Both the position numbers and the translations under genes were made by a program. The notes under the pieces were generated by a model that was given only the letters and a program-made list of their open reading frames with translations, was not told the origin of the DNA and did no database searches. Shown one piece after another: positions 36,151 through 44,391 of a stretch of DNA of 64,000 nt. Location: positions 1 through 64,000 of the forward strand of contig JABCTC010000017.1 of NCBI GenBank assembly GCA_018238545.1. Direction: 5' to 3'. The DNA comes from Candidatus Heimdallarchaeota archaeon (lineage in GTDB: Archaea > Asgardarchaeota > Heimdallarchaeia > Heimdallarchaeales > Heimdallarchaeaceae). How positions within the stretch are numbered: the stretch's first letter is position 1; each line of letters starts with the position of its first letter.

Positions 36151-36260
36151 TTTAGATCCATTACATAATAATGGTATTGTTTTGACCTACGTGGACAATC
36201 TGTCTATGCAGGTATGATCTAAACTACCTGATGTAATGGTGTCCATTTTGGATACTGTTA
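36151..36260 (+). promoter_or_regulatory. CRISPR leader with H-type pseudoknot potential
   Basis: Directly before the first repeat. Arm A TTTAGATC (36151-36158) pairs with GATCTAAA (36216-36223), and arm B CCATTACAT (36158-36166) pairs with ATGTAATGG (36231-36239). The order A-B-A'-B' makes a pseudoknot in RNA, or alternating cruciforms in DNA. An alternative hairpin AATGG-TGT-CCATT (36235-36247) competes. It could be the leader/promoter or a structured guide-associated RNA. Confidence 0.45.
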
Positions 36261-36527
36261 GTTGCAATTGATGAATCAGGGAGAGAGTAAATGCAACAAA
36301 GTAGAAGAAGCTCTAGATATGATTAAAGAAGCTATAGTTGCAATTGATGAATCAGGGAGAGAGTAAATGCAACAACGATTACTCTTATGATGTATATTTA
36401 GATGAAAATTATCTGTTGCAATTGATGAATCAGGGAGAGAGTAAATGCAACACTGTAACCATTTCTGAAAAGTGTACTTATTCTATTATCGTTGCAATTG
36501 ATGAATCAGGGAGAGAGTAAATGCAAC
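36261..36527 (+). CRISPR. Orphan mini-CRISPR array, 4 identical 37-nt repeats
   Basis: Repeats at 36261-36297, 36337-36373, 36415-36451 and 36491-36527, all identical, with spacers of 39, 41 and 39 nt. The repeat begins GTTGCAATTGATGAATC and ends GAGTAAATGCAAC; its ends form the inverted pair GTTGCA/TGCAAC. Length and ends match the Cas12f1 (type V-F, Un1Cas12f1) repeat as I remember it (starts GTTGCAGAACCC, ends GAAGGAATGCAAC; about 22 of 37 positions alike). Each spacer is open in one frame (e.g. KVEEALDMIKEAI), as expected from coding protospacers. No cas gene is in the window. Confidence 0.88.
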
Positions 36528-36797
36528 ACAATGAAACAGAAAAGGCTACAGAAAAGTTATTGAATAAGAAAATATTCCGAGGATTCTTTATTAGAAGGCT
36601 TTTAAACCGACTATTAAAAAATATAAGGGATAAATTATGACTTGGGGCTTTGGTTCTCCGAGAGAATACGTTATTTCCCACGATAACCGTTTCCTTAATG
36701 CAATTAAGAAAGAGCACAATAAAACATGAATCTCTTTAGAGCTGCTTACTATAAAGGCTTGAAGTCTCAATTTCATATTTTATTCCACGTGGAATAA
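36521..36797 (+). other. Chain of three overlapping micro-ORFs after the array
   Basis: 36521-36640 (39 aa, MQHNETEKATEKLL, basic amphipathic C-terminus), 36637-36729 (30 aa, MTWGFGSPREYVISHDNRF) and 36726-36797 (23 aa) overlap one after another by ATGA. The first begins in the last CRISPR repeat; the third ends at the end of the 18-bp palindrome. They might be real leader-type peptides, fragments of a broken gene, or chance. The rest of 36528-36841 shows nothing else. Confidence 0.25.
36780..36797. promoter_or_regulatory. 18-bp perfect palindrome (copy 2)
   Basis: TTATTCCACGTGGAATAA, sharing the 12-bp core TTCCACGTGGAA with the palindrome at 35305. It lies 45 bp after the end of the small Cys protein gene (convergent side). 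Probable protein-binding site. Confidence 0.5.
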
Positions 36798-36841
36798 TTT
36801 CTGTTTTCTTGATCAAGTTATTCTAACCATTCTTTTATTTC

Positions 36842-36979
36842 TCATTGGTCCGAACAAATCAGCTTAAATTTACATTTCTGACATTTTTTAGAATAAAAAT
36901 TCCATCTAGAACAATTGCTGGCTTTAGCTTTTTCAATTGTTGGTAGATCCTTGTAAGTTAAATTAGCAGCAGGTTGCAT
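36842..36979 (-). CDS. Small four-cysteine protein (45 aa)
   Basis: Very short. ATG at 36979 directly follows the TAA of the 36980 gene (TAAATG), so translation is coupled. Product: MQPAANLTYKDLPTIEKAKA, then NCSRWNFYSKKCQKCKFKLI and CSDQ. Cysteines C23, C33, C36 and C42 suit a small zinc-ribbon or Fe-S site. Likely a partner of the upstream winged-helix protein. Its 5' end contains TAAATGCAAC, the same ten bases that end the CRISPR repeat. Confidence 0.55.
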   Translation of the reverse strand: MQPAANLTYKDLPTIEKAKASNCSRWNFYSKKCQKCKFKLICSDQ

Positions 36980-38299
36980 TTAGTTTCCTTCCTTTATTCT
37001 GTAAATCTTCTTTCTAGCTCCTTTGCCTTCTCGTTCTTCTTTGAGAGCTGTTATTTTTCCTAAATCTACTAGCTTCCTGATATGATAATAGATCCGATTA
37101 TAATCTAATTGTAAAGTTGTCATAAAGTCCTGGAGAGTATAGCTTTTTTCAGCAAGTAGTTTAAGTATTTCTGTCTGTAAGGAGTCACTCCTAGCTTGGT
37201 TAGTTCTACTTACTTTGAGAAGTTGTATTTCCTCAGCTAGAAATTCACTCTCTTTTTTCATATTTGTATCATGATTCAGGATAAGATCAGCTTGATGGTC
37301 CATTCTCTGCAGTAGCATTAAATCATTAGTTGCTGTTTGTAGCTGGTATTGGGCTAGCTGATTGACATTATTATCAACTCTTCTTAATAAATTATGATTT
37401 TCATAATAATCACTATCTAGCTGTTGGACCACATTTCTATTGTAATCTAACACAGAATTAAGTTTAGAAAAACTTTGATTGCTCGAGATTGTAAATTGCT
37501 TAAGTACAGTATTCATTTTATTGAAAACAGTCCCAATACCTAAGTCTCTCTCATTCCTTTCAAGCTGTTTAATCATTCTATCAACAGGTATATCTACACG
37601 GCTTAATTGGACTTCTTTTCGTAGTCCTTCTTTCTTATTGTAAGCTGTTAAAAGAATATTTTCAAAAGCTTGCACACTAATATAATTAGCTCCTGCTATT
37701 CTCTGAAAATCATAATCTTGGTTCAAATCTAAATTTACTAACTGCATTTTATTATGATCGCTCTTTATACTTTTCAAGTGTAAGACCGTATCAATTGCAA
37801 CAATCAAAGAGCGGAATTGATAACAATCTAAAGCTTTCTTCCATCCACTACATTTGAGATCTATCCTGATACTTTGAGTAGCTTTGTAAAAAGAAAAACG
37901 GATAGGTTGATTAAGTTCTAAAAAGGGGACATCTAATTTTTCATCTTTTCTTACAGGGACAGCTCGAATCATAATCATTACTCGATGAATGAATAAAGGT
38001 TCATCAGGATTGAAAAAGGAATCTAACTCATAAGGGATCTGTTCAAGAGGCTTAGGTTTGAAATGATAGTAGAGATATGGTTTTGTTTCTGTTCTAGCTA
38101 TAGAGTATTTTGAGCTGGTTGTTAATCTTGTTAATATTCTTCTAATACTCGAAGCTTTACAATCAGGATAAAGCTGTTTAATGGCTTTCACTATTTCCCC
38201 ACAAGTAAGCTTATGATGAGAAGATTCAATTACTGCAATGATAGCTGTAGTTAAGGAAGAATGAATATTCTGTTGAGCTGTATCTTTTACTTCTAACAA
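36980..38299 (-). CDS. Large two-winged-helix coiled-coil protein
   Basis: 439 residues from TTG 38299, preceded by a perfect Shine-Dalgarno AGGAGGT at 8 bp; this is better than the longer frame to 38341. Residues ~10-75 form a winged helix (LTCGEIVKAIKQLYPDCKAS, SIRRILTRLTTSSKYS). A central alpha/beta region and a long helical/coiled-coil region (~240-360, MIKQLERNERDLG to MKKESEFLAEEIQLLKV) follow. The last ~60 residues are a second winged helix (LQDFMTTLQLDYNRIYYHIR). It could be a partition, replication-initiator or regulatory protein. No known family. It heads the operon with the four-cysteine protein. Confidence 0.6.
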   Translation of the reverse strand: MLEVKDTAQQNIHSSLTTAIIAVIESSHHKLTCGEIVKAIKQLYPDCKASSIRRILTRLTTSSKYSIARTETKPYLYYHFKPKPLEQIPYELDSFFNPDEPLFIHRVMIMIRAVPVRKDEKLDVPFLELNQPIRFSFYKATQSIRIDLKCSGWKKALDCYQFRSLIVAIDTVLHLKSIKSDHNKMQLVNLDLNQDYDFQRIAGANYISVQAFENILLTAYNKKEGLRKEVQLSRVDIPVDRMIKQLERNERDLGIGTVFNKMNTVLKQFTISSNQSFSKLNSVLDYNRNVVQQLDSDYYENHNLLRRVDNNVNQLAQYQLQTATNDLMLLQRMDHQADLILNHDTNMKKESEFLAEEIQLLKVSRTNQARSDSLQTEILKLLAEKSYTLQDFMTTLQLDYNRIYYHIRKLVDLGKITALKEEREGKGARKKIYRIKEGN

Positions 38300-38341
38300 T
38301 TTGAATGACCTCCTGAAGTTGAAATGATAAATGAGCGACAA

Positions 38342-38863
38342 GCGACATAGGGAGATAGGTTAATTGTCGCTCTTTTTTCAAAAATTTTGAAAGTGATAAT
38401 CTGTTGAATAAGAACCTTTGAAACAATAAATAAGCTAATAATTGTTACTAATATTTTTAAAGAATGTTTTTCAAAAATATAGGTAGTTGAGACAATTACT
38501 TTTTCAAAAATAATCTGTTTAACCTTCCTTTTTAGAAGGTAGTGTTTACATACGAAATACGGGTGAATAACAACAGTAGAGCTTATTAAACCCTTAATTT
38601 CCTCTGGACAATGATTCAAAGGATCTACTAGATGGTTAACTAAGTTATTCAAAGTGACAAGAAGGTATAAAGTCGTTTTAGAACCTCTGAAGCTCTCTGC
38701 CTTACATTTTCCTATTATACCCTTATCAGAAGGTAACTTATTAGAAGGAGTTCTAATTAAGAAGAGAGTACCTTGACTTCGAGTGGAGAAATTTTTGGAT
38801 TTGTAAGGAACTAATGTTAATAAGTCTCTGAAGGTATGTTTTCTTAGTTCTAAAAGTGGTTCT
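38342..38863. other. Right-edge stretch with one doubtful ORF
   Basis: A minus-strand frame of up to 211 codons (38293-38928) has no methionine after the first residue, overlaps real genes on both sides, and has unusual composition. I do not accept it as a gene, though a decayed transposase-like origin is possible. No repeat or tRNA is visible. The right boundary of the element probably lies here. Confidence 0.3.
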
Positions 38864-39961
38864 ATGAGATTTGTTAACCTTAAAAAAATGCTGATCAGGT
38901 TATTAATCCTAATTCTTGTTTTAGGCATAGTCAGCGGAATCTCAATAGGATTGTTATTTTCTGGAACTACTTATTATGATTATACTGATTCAGATTGGGA
39001 GAATTTTTCTTTTACTCCTAGATACAATGAAAGTAATTGGAACCTTCTCTTGGATGGACACTCTCACACCCATTTTTCTGATGGTAGCTTGACTCCTAGA
39101 CAAAATATTCTTTGGCATCTTTCCTTAGGCTATAATGCTATTGCAATAACAGATCACAACACTTTCACTGGGGCAGAGGAAGCTAGAGAAATTGCTCGAA
39201 CAGAATTTAATGATACAATCAAGGTTCTCATTGGTGTCGAATTGACAACTGCTAGATGCCATTTAGACCTTATACTTCCCCCCAACGTTCAAAAAGAAAA
39301 TTACAGTAAACTACTAGATGCAAAGAAAGGTATATCGTATACTCCAACAGATGAAGAGATGCAGAACATTATCTCTGAGACACATAATTTGGGTGGAATA
39401 GTTGTAGTTAACCATTTCTTATGGTCAGAAGAATTTCTGAATGACCACCCTACAAGGCAACAATACTATGAATGGGGTGCTGATTATATTGAAGTTATTA
39501 ATGAAAATGCTCCTGATTCAACATCAATAGAGTTTTGTCAAGATAATGGTCTAGGTATTATTACCGGAACTGACATGCATCAACCTGGACCTGTTTACTC
39601 TTGGACAACAATCAACATTACAGAATTTACTGAAGAAGCTATTTTTATGGAACTAAAGGAGAAACGAACATATTATATCTTCAATGGTTTCAGTTCTCCT
39701 TATGATGTTGAACATCAAATTGATCCATTATATATTGTATTATATCCATTCATAAAAATAGGTGAAATGTTTGATGAAATGTATAGAAGAGAGGTTTACA
39801 GAGTACAATTTATTGTCTTTCTACTTTATATATTTGGAGGATTTGCTTTTTCAGAGCTCATTAGAATGACGTATCGGTTGTTAAAATGGAGATATAAGAA
39901 AAGAAAGAAAACAAAAGAGATTCAAGAGGAAAAGGTAAATCACGATCAAGTGAAAAAATAG
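38864..39961 (+). CDS. Membrane-anchored PHP-domain phosphoesterase
   Basis: 365 residues: an N-terminal membrane segment (about 8-35), a PHP domain with the metal motifs DGHSHTHFSDG, ITDHNTFTG, GVELTTARCHLD, VVVNHFLW and TGTDMHQPG, and a C-terminal membrane segment with a basic tail (KKRKKTKE). PHP enzymes hydrolyse phosphate esters by a trinuclear metal site; the domain should face outside. It begins the chromosomal side after the element. Specific substrate unknown. Confidence 0.82.
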   Translation: MRFVNLKKMLIRLLILILVLGIVSGISIGLLFSGTTYYDYTDSDWENFSFTPRYNESNWNLLLDGHSHTHFSDGSLTPRQNILWHLSLGYNAIAITDHNTFTGAEEAREIARTEFNDTIKVLIGVELTTARCHLDLILPPNVQKENYSKLLDAKKGISYTPTDEEMQNIISETHNLGGIVVVNHFLWSEEFLNDHPTRQQYYEWGADYIEVINENAPDSTSIEFCQDNGLGIITGTDMHQPGPVYSWTTINITEFTEEAIFMELKEKRTYYIFNGFSSPYDVEHQIDPLYIVLYPFIKIGEMFDEMYRREVYRVQFIVFLLYIFGGFAFSELIRMTYRLLKWRYKKRKKTKEIQEEKVNHDQVKK

Positions 39962-39980
39962 AAACACTAACAAATATTTT

Positions 39981-42900
39981 CTATTTGCTAGGGATTGTAA
40001 TTCTGAAATTAGTAAGTTTTTCTTTTGTATCTATTGAGATGTCCCACCCATGCCCTTCAACTATTTTCTTAACTATAGAGAGCCCTAATCCAGTACTAAC
40101 TTTTTTAGTTGAATAACCTCTATCAAATACTTTTTCGATGAGTTTCTCATTAATTAAAATTCCATCATTACTAATTGAAATCACTATTTTACCTTTCTTT
40201 TCTGTTCTAGAAACACTCACTTTGCTCGGTTTTCCATGTATTATTGCATTTTCAAACAGATTTTTGAAAACTTGAGAAAGTTTACCATTATCTCCTTTAA
40301 TCGTTCCTAATGTAGCTTTCTTGAATTTAATTCTTTTTGGAAGTATAACATCAGCTACTGTTTCAACTAGTCTATCCAAATCAACTTTGTCTTTTTTCTC
40401 TACAGTAGTTCCTGCTTCTGCTAGTTCAATAGAGTGCTCTAATAGGTTTCCTACATAATTTGTTCTTCGAAGAATTTTCTCAAAATATAGATCTTCATAT
40501 TTTTCCTTTAGTTCTTCAACATATCCCTCAATTGCAGTTAAACTATTTCTAATATCGTGACCCATAAAGTGAGCAAAATCGCTTAATTCTTCTTTTTGTT
40601 TACTTATTTCTTCTTCTACTTTCTTTCTTTCAGTTATGTCAATTAAAGAAGCGAGAAAGTTTGTAGTTCCTGGAACATTTTTAACAGTGAGAATAATATC
40701 TCTAATTCTTCCATCACCGCTAATGAATCTACTTTCATATTGAACAGGAACCTTTGTAGGGTCTTCTTTTCGGATTTCATTAAAATCCATCATCATGTCA
40801 AGTTCAGGTTTTGGTATGAACTCTAACCATTTTCTCTTTCCTTCAACCTCTTCTTTCTTGTAACCTGAAATACTTTCCATTCTTGTATTAAAGAGAAGTA
40901 TTGTTCCCTCTTCATCAAAAAGTAGGTTTGCGGTTCCTGTTGTTTCAAATAGTATTCTATAGAGATTGTATAATCTTTGAAGTTCCTCTTCTCTGCTCTT
41001 TCTTTCTGAGATGTCTCTGACTAAAGAAAGCATGACTTGTTTTCCTCTGAAATCGAAAATGTGGGCACTTATTTCAACTGGGATGATTTTTCCTTCTTTT
41101 GTTTTATGTGAAGCCTCAAAAGTCATTTGTTTCTTCTTAATAACTTCTTTCACGATTCCTGATACTCTTTTTACAGTAAATGAATCTGGTAAATTTGTTG
41201 GAGACATCTTTAGAAACTCCTCTTTTGTGTATCCAAGCATTTTTGATGCATTATCATTTACTTCTAAAAACTTTCCAGGCATCCCATTTTTAGTAATAGA
41301 ATAAAGATAAATTGCATCATTTGCATACTGGAAAATATATCTGAATTTCTCTTCACTTTCCATCAGTTTCTTTTCAGCTTCACTTTGTTTTGTAATATTT
41401 CTAGCTACTGTTAAAATGACTTTTCTTTCCCATAAAGTGAAATTATGAGAGCTAAATTCAATAAATCGAGAATTGCCATTCTTATCTACTATGTGACCTT
41501 CAAAAACGATTTTTCCTGTTTTTCTGTAAATTTCACCGATATTTTTATTTCTCGCAAATATTCCTTCCTTATCTAACTCATAAGGTGTCATTTCTAGTAA
41601 TTCTTTCCGAGAATAACCTGTCCATTCGCATACTACATCATTTACTTCAATAAATTTACCTAACTTATTATTTTTGTCTAAATAATGGATAAACATACCA
41701 TCTTTCGTACTGTTAAATATTTGTCTGAATTTCTCTTCGCTTGCTCTAAGTTCTTTTTCCGCTTCATTTCGTTTAGAGATATCTCTACTATTAGACATAA
41801 TAATTTGTTTATCACCAAGATTTACTAGATTAACATTAAGTTCCATGAGGTAAGGAGTACCATCTCTTCTTTTTGCTAGAATCTCACAAGTAATGTATTT
41901 CTCTTTTACGATATCTTGTAGAATACTTTCCGAGAATTCTGGATCAACATAGGTATCGAAATCTAAAACGTTTTTACCCACCATCTCAGACCTTTTGTAT
42001 CCATACCTATCTAAAGTACTCTTGTTCACATCAATAATTGTTCCATCAGTGTCTATAATAGAAATGCCGTCAAATGAATTTTCAAAAATCAACCTATATC
42101 TCTCTTCACTTTCTCTAAGTTCCTTTTTGGCTTCCTTTTGTTCAGAAATGTCAATTCCTATCCCACCAATCCAAGAGGTTTTTCCTTTCAAATATATTGG
42201 AAATTTGATTGTGTTAAAAGCTTGACCAAATCTTTGCTTATCTGTTCGAGTTTCTGTTGTAATAGTTGTTCCCTCTTCTCTTATTTTCTTATCTTCTTCT
42301 TCAATAGTTCTAGCCAATTCTGCAGGTAATAATTCACCTACTGTTTGACCTAGTGAATCTTTAATTCCAGTTTGTTCTTTCATGTATTTGTTAATAAACC
42401 ACATTTTTCCCTTGTCATCTTTTATCCAAGCTATCGCAGGTAAATTGTCCATAAAGTGAGAAAATCTTTCTTCACTTTCTCTTAGAGCTTCTTCTGCTCG
42501 TTTACGTTTTACAACATTTTTAATATCATTAATCAGTTCGGTAAACTGACTTTTAGCATCTCCACCTTTTCTTAAATATGAATCTGCTCCAAGGTTAAGA
42601 GCTTGAATTACGACTTCTTCTCTGCTTCGACCAGTAAAAATAATAAAAGGAATGTCAATATTTTTTACTTTAATACACTTTAGTAAACCCAATCCATCAA
42701 TTGAAGGCATTAGATAATCACAAACAATAACATCATACTTATTCTTCTTTAAAACTTCCATAGCTTGAGAAGAATCAGAAAGTGAATGTATTTGAATCTC
42801 TTCTTTGGCTATATGTTCTACAAACTCTTTGGTTAAAGTAAGAAAATCAATCTCATCATCAATATGCAATACTTGAATTGTACCATTCTTTTGATGGTTT

Positions 42901-42992
42901 TTCACCTTTTTTCCTGCGACTGGACTATCCAAAAAGAAAACCTCACGTATATAAATACTAAAACAAGTATAAATTTCTTCTTTCTGTTCCAT
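39981..42992 (-). CDS. Hybrid sensor: receiver, five PAS, histidine kinase
   Basis: 1003 residues, soluble. Order: receiver domain (about 40-160) with IDDE, phospho-acceptor in VIVCDYLMPSIDG, TGR and a KGG-type Lys site; five PAS/PAC units, four beginning (E/S)EE(R/K)F- or Y-like (about 170, 300, 420, 545) and a fifth near 670 (LYNLYRILFETTGTANL); a dimerisation helix with HFMGHDIRNSLTAIEGYVEE; and a HATPase domain (NLFENAIIHG, STGLGLSIVKK). The N-terminal receiver makes it an input-regulated kinase, common in archaea. Partner unknown, since no regulator is adjacent. The N-terminal 35 residues may be over-called. Confidence 0.88.
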   Translation of the reverse strand: MEQKEEIYTCFSIYIREVFFLDSPVAGKKVKNHQKNGTIQVLHIDDEIDFLTLTKEFVEHIAKEEIQIHSLSDSSQAMEVLKKNKYDVIVCDYLMPSIDGLGLLKCIKVKNIDIPFIIFTGRSREEVVIQALNLGADSYLRKGGDAKSQFTELINDIKNVVKRKRAEEALRESEERFSHFMDNLPAIAWIKDDKGKMWFINKYMKEQTGIKDSLGQTVGELLPAELARTIEEEDKKIREEGTTITTETRTDKQRFGQAFNTIKFPIYLKGKTSWIGGIGIDISEQKEAKKELRESEERYRLIFENSFDGISIIDTDGTIIDVNKSTLDRYGYKRSEMVGKNVLDFDTYVDPEFSESILQDIVKEKYITCEILAKRRDGTPYLMELNVNLVNLGDKQIIMSNSRDISKRNEAEKELRASEEKFRQIFNSTKDGMFIHYLDKNNKLGKFIEVNDVVCEWTGYSRKELLEMTPYELDKEGIFARNKNIGEIYRKTGKIVFEGHIVDKNGNSRFIEFSSHNFTLWERKVILTVARNITKQSEAEKKLMESEEKFRYIFQYANDAIYLYSITKNGMPGKFLEVNDNASKMLGYTKEEFLKMSPTNLPDSFTVKRVSGIVKEVIKKKQMTFEASHKTKEGKIIPVEISAHIFDFRGKQVMLSLVRDISERKSREEELQRLYNLYRILFETTGTANLLFDEEGTILLFNTRMESISGYKKEEVEGKRKWLEFIPKPELDMMMDFNEIRKEDPTKVPVQYESRFISGDGRIRDIILTVKNVPGTTNFLASLIDITERKKVEEEISKQKEELSDFAHFMGHDIRNSLTAIEGYVEELKEKYEDLYFEKILRRTNYVGNLLEHSIELAEAGTTVEKKDKVDLDRLVETVADVILPKRIKFKKATLGTIKGDNGKLSQVFKNLFENAIIHGKPSKVSVSRTEKKGKIVISISNDGILINEKLIEKVFDRGYSTKKVSTGLGLSIVKKIVEGHGWDISIDTKEKLTNFRITIPSK

Positions 42993-43049
42993 TAGCTAAA
43001 CATTAAATAATTTGTTTTAGAATCAAAGTTGTACAAGAGAGGATTTATT

Positions 43050-43346
43050 TTGTTTCTAAAAGATGAAGTTGGTAAGAAAATTACTATAGAGGGGAAAATT
43101 TCAGATATCCCTTGGCAACATATGATTAAGGATGTAGAAAACCATAATCACATTTATTATTTTGATTTAGAGGACGGAAATCAGATAGTAATTTATTCGA
43201 AAGCAGAAATAAATTGCTCTAGATCTCTTTTAGTTACTGGAGAAGTAATAGAAGTAAGAGGAAAATCAAAACGACCAGGTAAGATAGATGATACTACTTA
43301 TGTAGAATATCACATTATCATAGAAGATTGGGAATGCTTAATTTAG
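43050..43346 (+). CDS. OB-fold-type small protein
   Basis: About 98 residues, from TTG 43050 after AGAGGATT. The alternating strands VGKKITIEGKISDIPWQHM, IYYFDLEDGNQIVIYSK, SLLVTGEVIEVRGK and YHIIIEDWECL match an OB-fold of the nucleic-acid or ligand-binding type (tRNA_anti/Ssb-like). A longer start at 43029 is possible. Function unknown; it is divergent from the sensor kinase. Confidence 0.6.
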   Translation: MFLKDEVGKKITIEGKISDIPWQHMIKDVENHNHIYYFDLEDGNQIVIYSKAEINCSRSLLVTGEVIEVRGKSKRPGKIDDTTYVEYHIIIEDWECLI

Positions 43347-43439
43347 GATGTTTATATTTGGAAATGTTGATTAATCCAAAATGACAACAATATTTAGGAT
43401 TAATACAAAATCAAGAAAATGTGATGAAGTTGTGATAAA

Positions 43440-44285
43440 ATGCTTGATGAGGATGATATGACGTATCTTTTGGAAAGTTTAACGGATGAAGATCCTCATG
43501 TTCGTGTTTTTACAATAAACTCAATCGTTGACAATAGTAAAAGGGAATCTGCAGTTGATGCAGTAATCAACTCTCTTTTAGACGATAATGCTGAAGTTAG
43601 GGCTAGAGCTGCTTGGGCTTTAGGTAAAATTCAAAGTAAAAGTGCTATAGAATCTTTAATTCAGTCTCTAAATGACGATGATTATAATGTTAGAAAGAAT
43701 AGTCTTAGATCATTAGGAGAACTTGTTGCTATAGATTCAATCCAAAATATTTTAACAAAATTAGAAGATAAACATTGGGAGGTAAGAAATGAAGCAGCTG
43801 TTGTTCTTGAATATTTAGGGTGGGTACCAGGAAACGATAAGGAAACAGCGTACAACTTAATAGCTAAAGGAAGATGGGGGAACGTGCTTCAAATCGAGAA
43901 CCTATCTGTCGAATTGTTGTTTCCCTTTCTAAATGATGAAAATAGTGAAGTGCAAGGATATATAGCTTGGATTCTAGGTGAAAAAAGGAATTCTCTAGCA
44001 GTTCAACCTCTTTATGATCTCCTTATGACTGCAAAACTTCACGATGTAAAAGAAAAGGTTTCAGTAGCTATTGGAAAAATAGGCGGGAAAGAAGCTGTTG
44101 AATTATTACAAGTTGCTTTACATGACCCAAATTGGTTTATTAGAAAATGTGCTGTAACGTCTTTAGGTTTGATAAAAGATAAGTCAATTATAGAAATCCT
44201 GAAGCTACATATAAATGATTCTAACAGATTTGTAAGTCAGAGTGCTAGAGAAGCACTAGAACGAATCGACGAGAAAGATAGTTGA
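43440..44285 (+). CDS. HEAT-repeat protein (PBS-lyase type)
   Basis: 281 residues, made of about eight HEAT/PBS-lyase repeats. Examples: DAVINSLLDDNAEVRARAAW ALGKI, ESLIQSLNDDDYNVRKNSLR and LLQVALHDPNWFIRKCAVTS LGLI. Such proteins are scaffolds for protein-protein contact. One of three unrelated-position HEAT proteins in this window. No partner can be assigned. Confidence 0.85.
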   Translation: MLDEDDMTYLLESLTDEDPHVRVFTINSIVDNSKRESAVDAVINSLLDDNAEVRARAAWALGKIQSKSAIESLIQSLNDDDYNVRKNSLRSLGELVAIDSIQNILTKLEDKHWEVRNEAAVVLEYLGWVPGNDKETAYNLIAKGRWGNVLQIENLSVELLFPFLNDENSEVQGYIAWILGEKRNSLAVQPLYDLLMTAKLHDVKEKVSVAIGKIGGKEAVELLQVALHDPNWFIRKCAVTSLGLIKDKSIIEILKLHINDSNRFVSQSAREALERIDEKDS

Positions 44286-44391
44286 ATCTTTTCACATCTT
44301 CTGAGAGATATATTTAAAATAATCACATGCTTTTTTAGAATAGATAGAAGAAAATATCATAATTAGTAAAACCTCTTGGAGGATAAATATT

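Larger units (their letters stand above)
23200..38860. mobile_element. Probable integrated plasmid/virus-like element
   Basis: Between the COG3581 gene and the PHP phosphoesterase gene the gene content changes: an AAA+ replication-type ATPase, a serine recombinase, at least five ribbon-helix-helix proteins, short overlapping orphan genes, small membrane proteins, internal gene duplication, long non-coding structured DNA and a mini-CRISPR array. Metabolic genes are absent. No tRNA, target-site duplication or clear terminal repeat was found, so the ends are approximate. There is no recognisable capsid, terminase or conjugation gene; an integrative plasmid or an undescribed virus is possible. 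Confidence 0.65.

Noticed and set aside
36338..36520. 60-codon ORF running through the CRISPR repeats
   Set aside because: Spacing of 76, 78 and 76 nt does not keep one frame, and repeats are identical at DNA level; a CRISPR array explains it better.
38293..38928. 211-codon minus-strand ORF at the right edge of the element
   Set aside because: It overlaps two better genes and has no internal Met; no recognisable motif. Left as a doubtful stretch.
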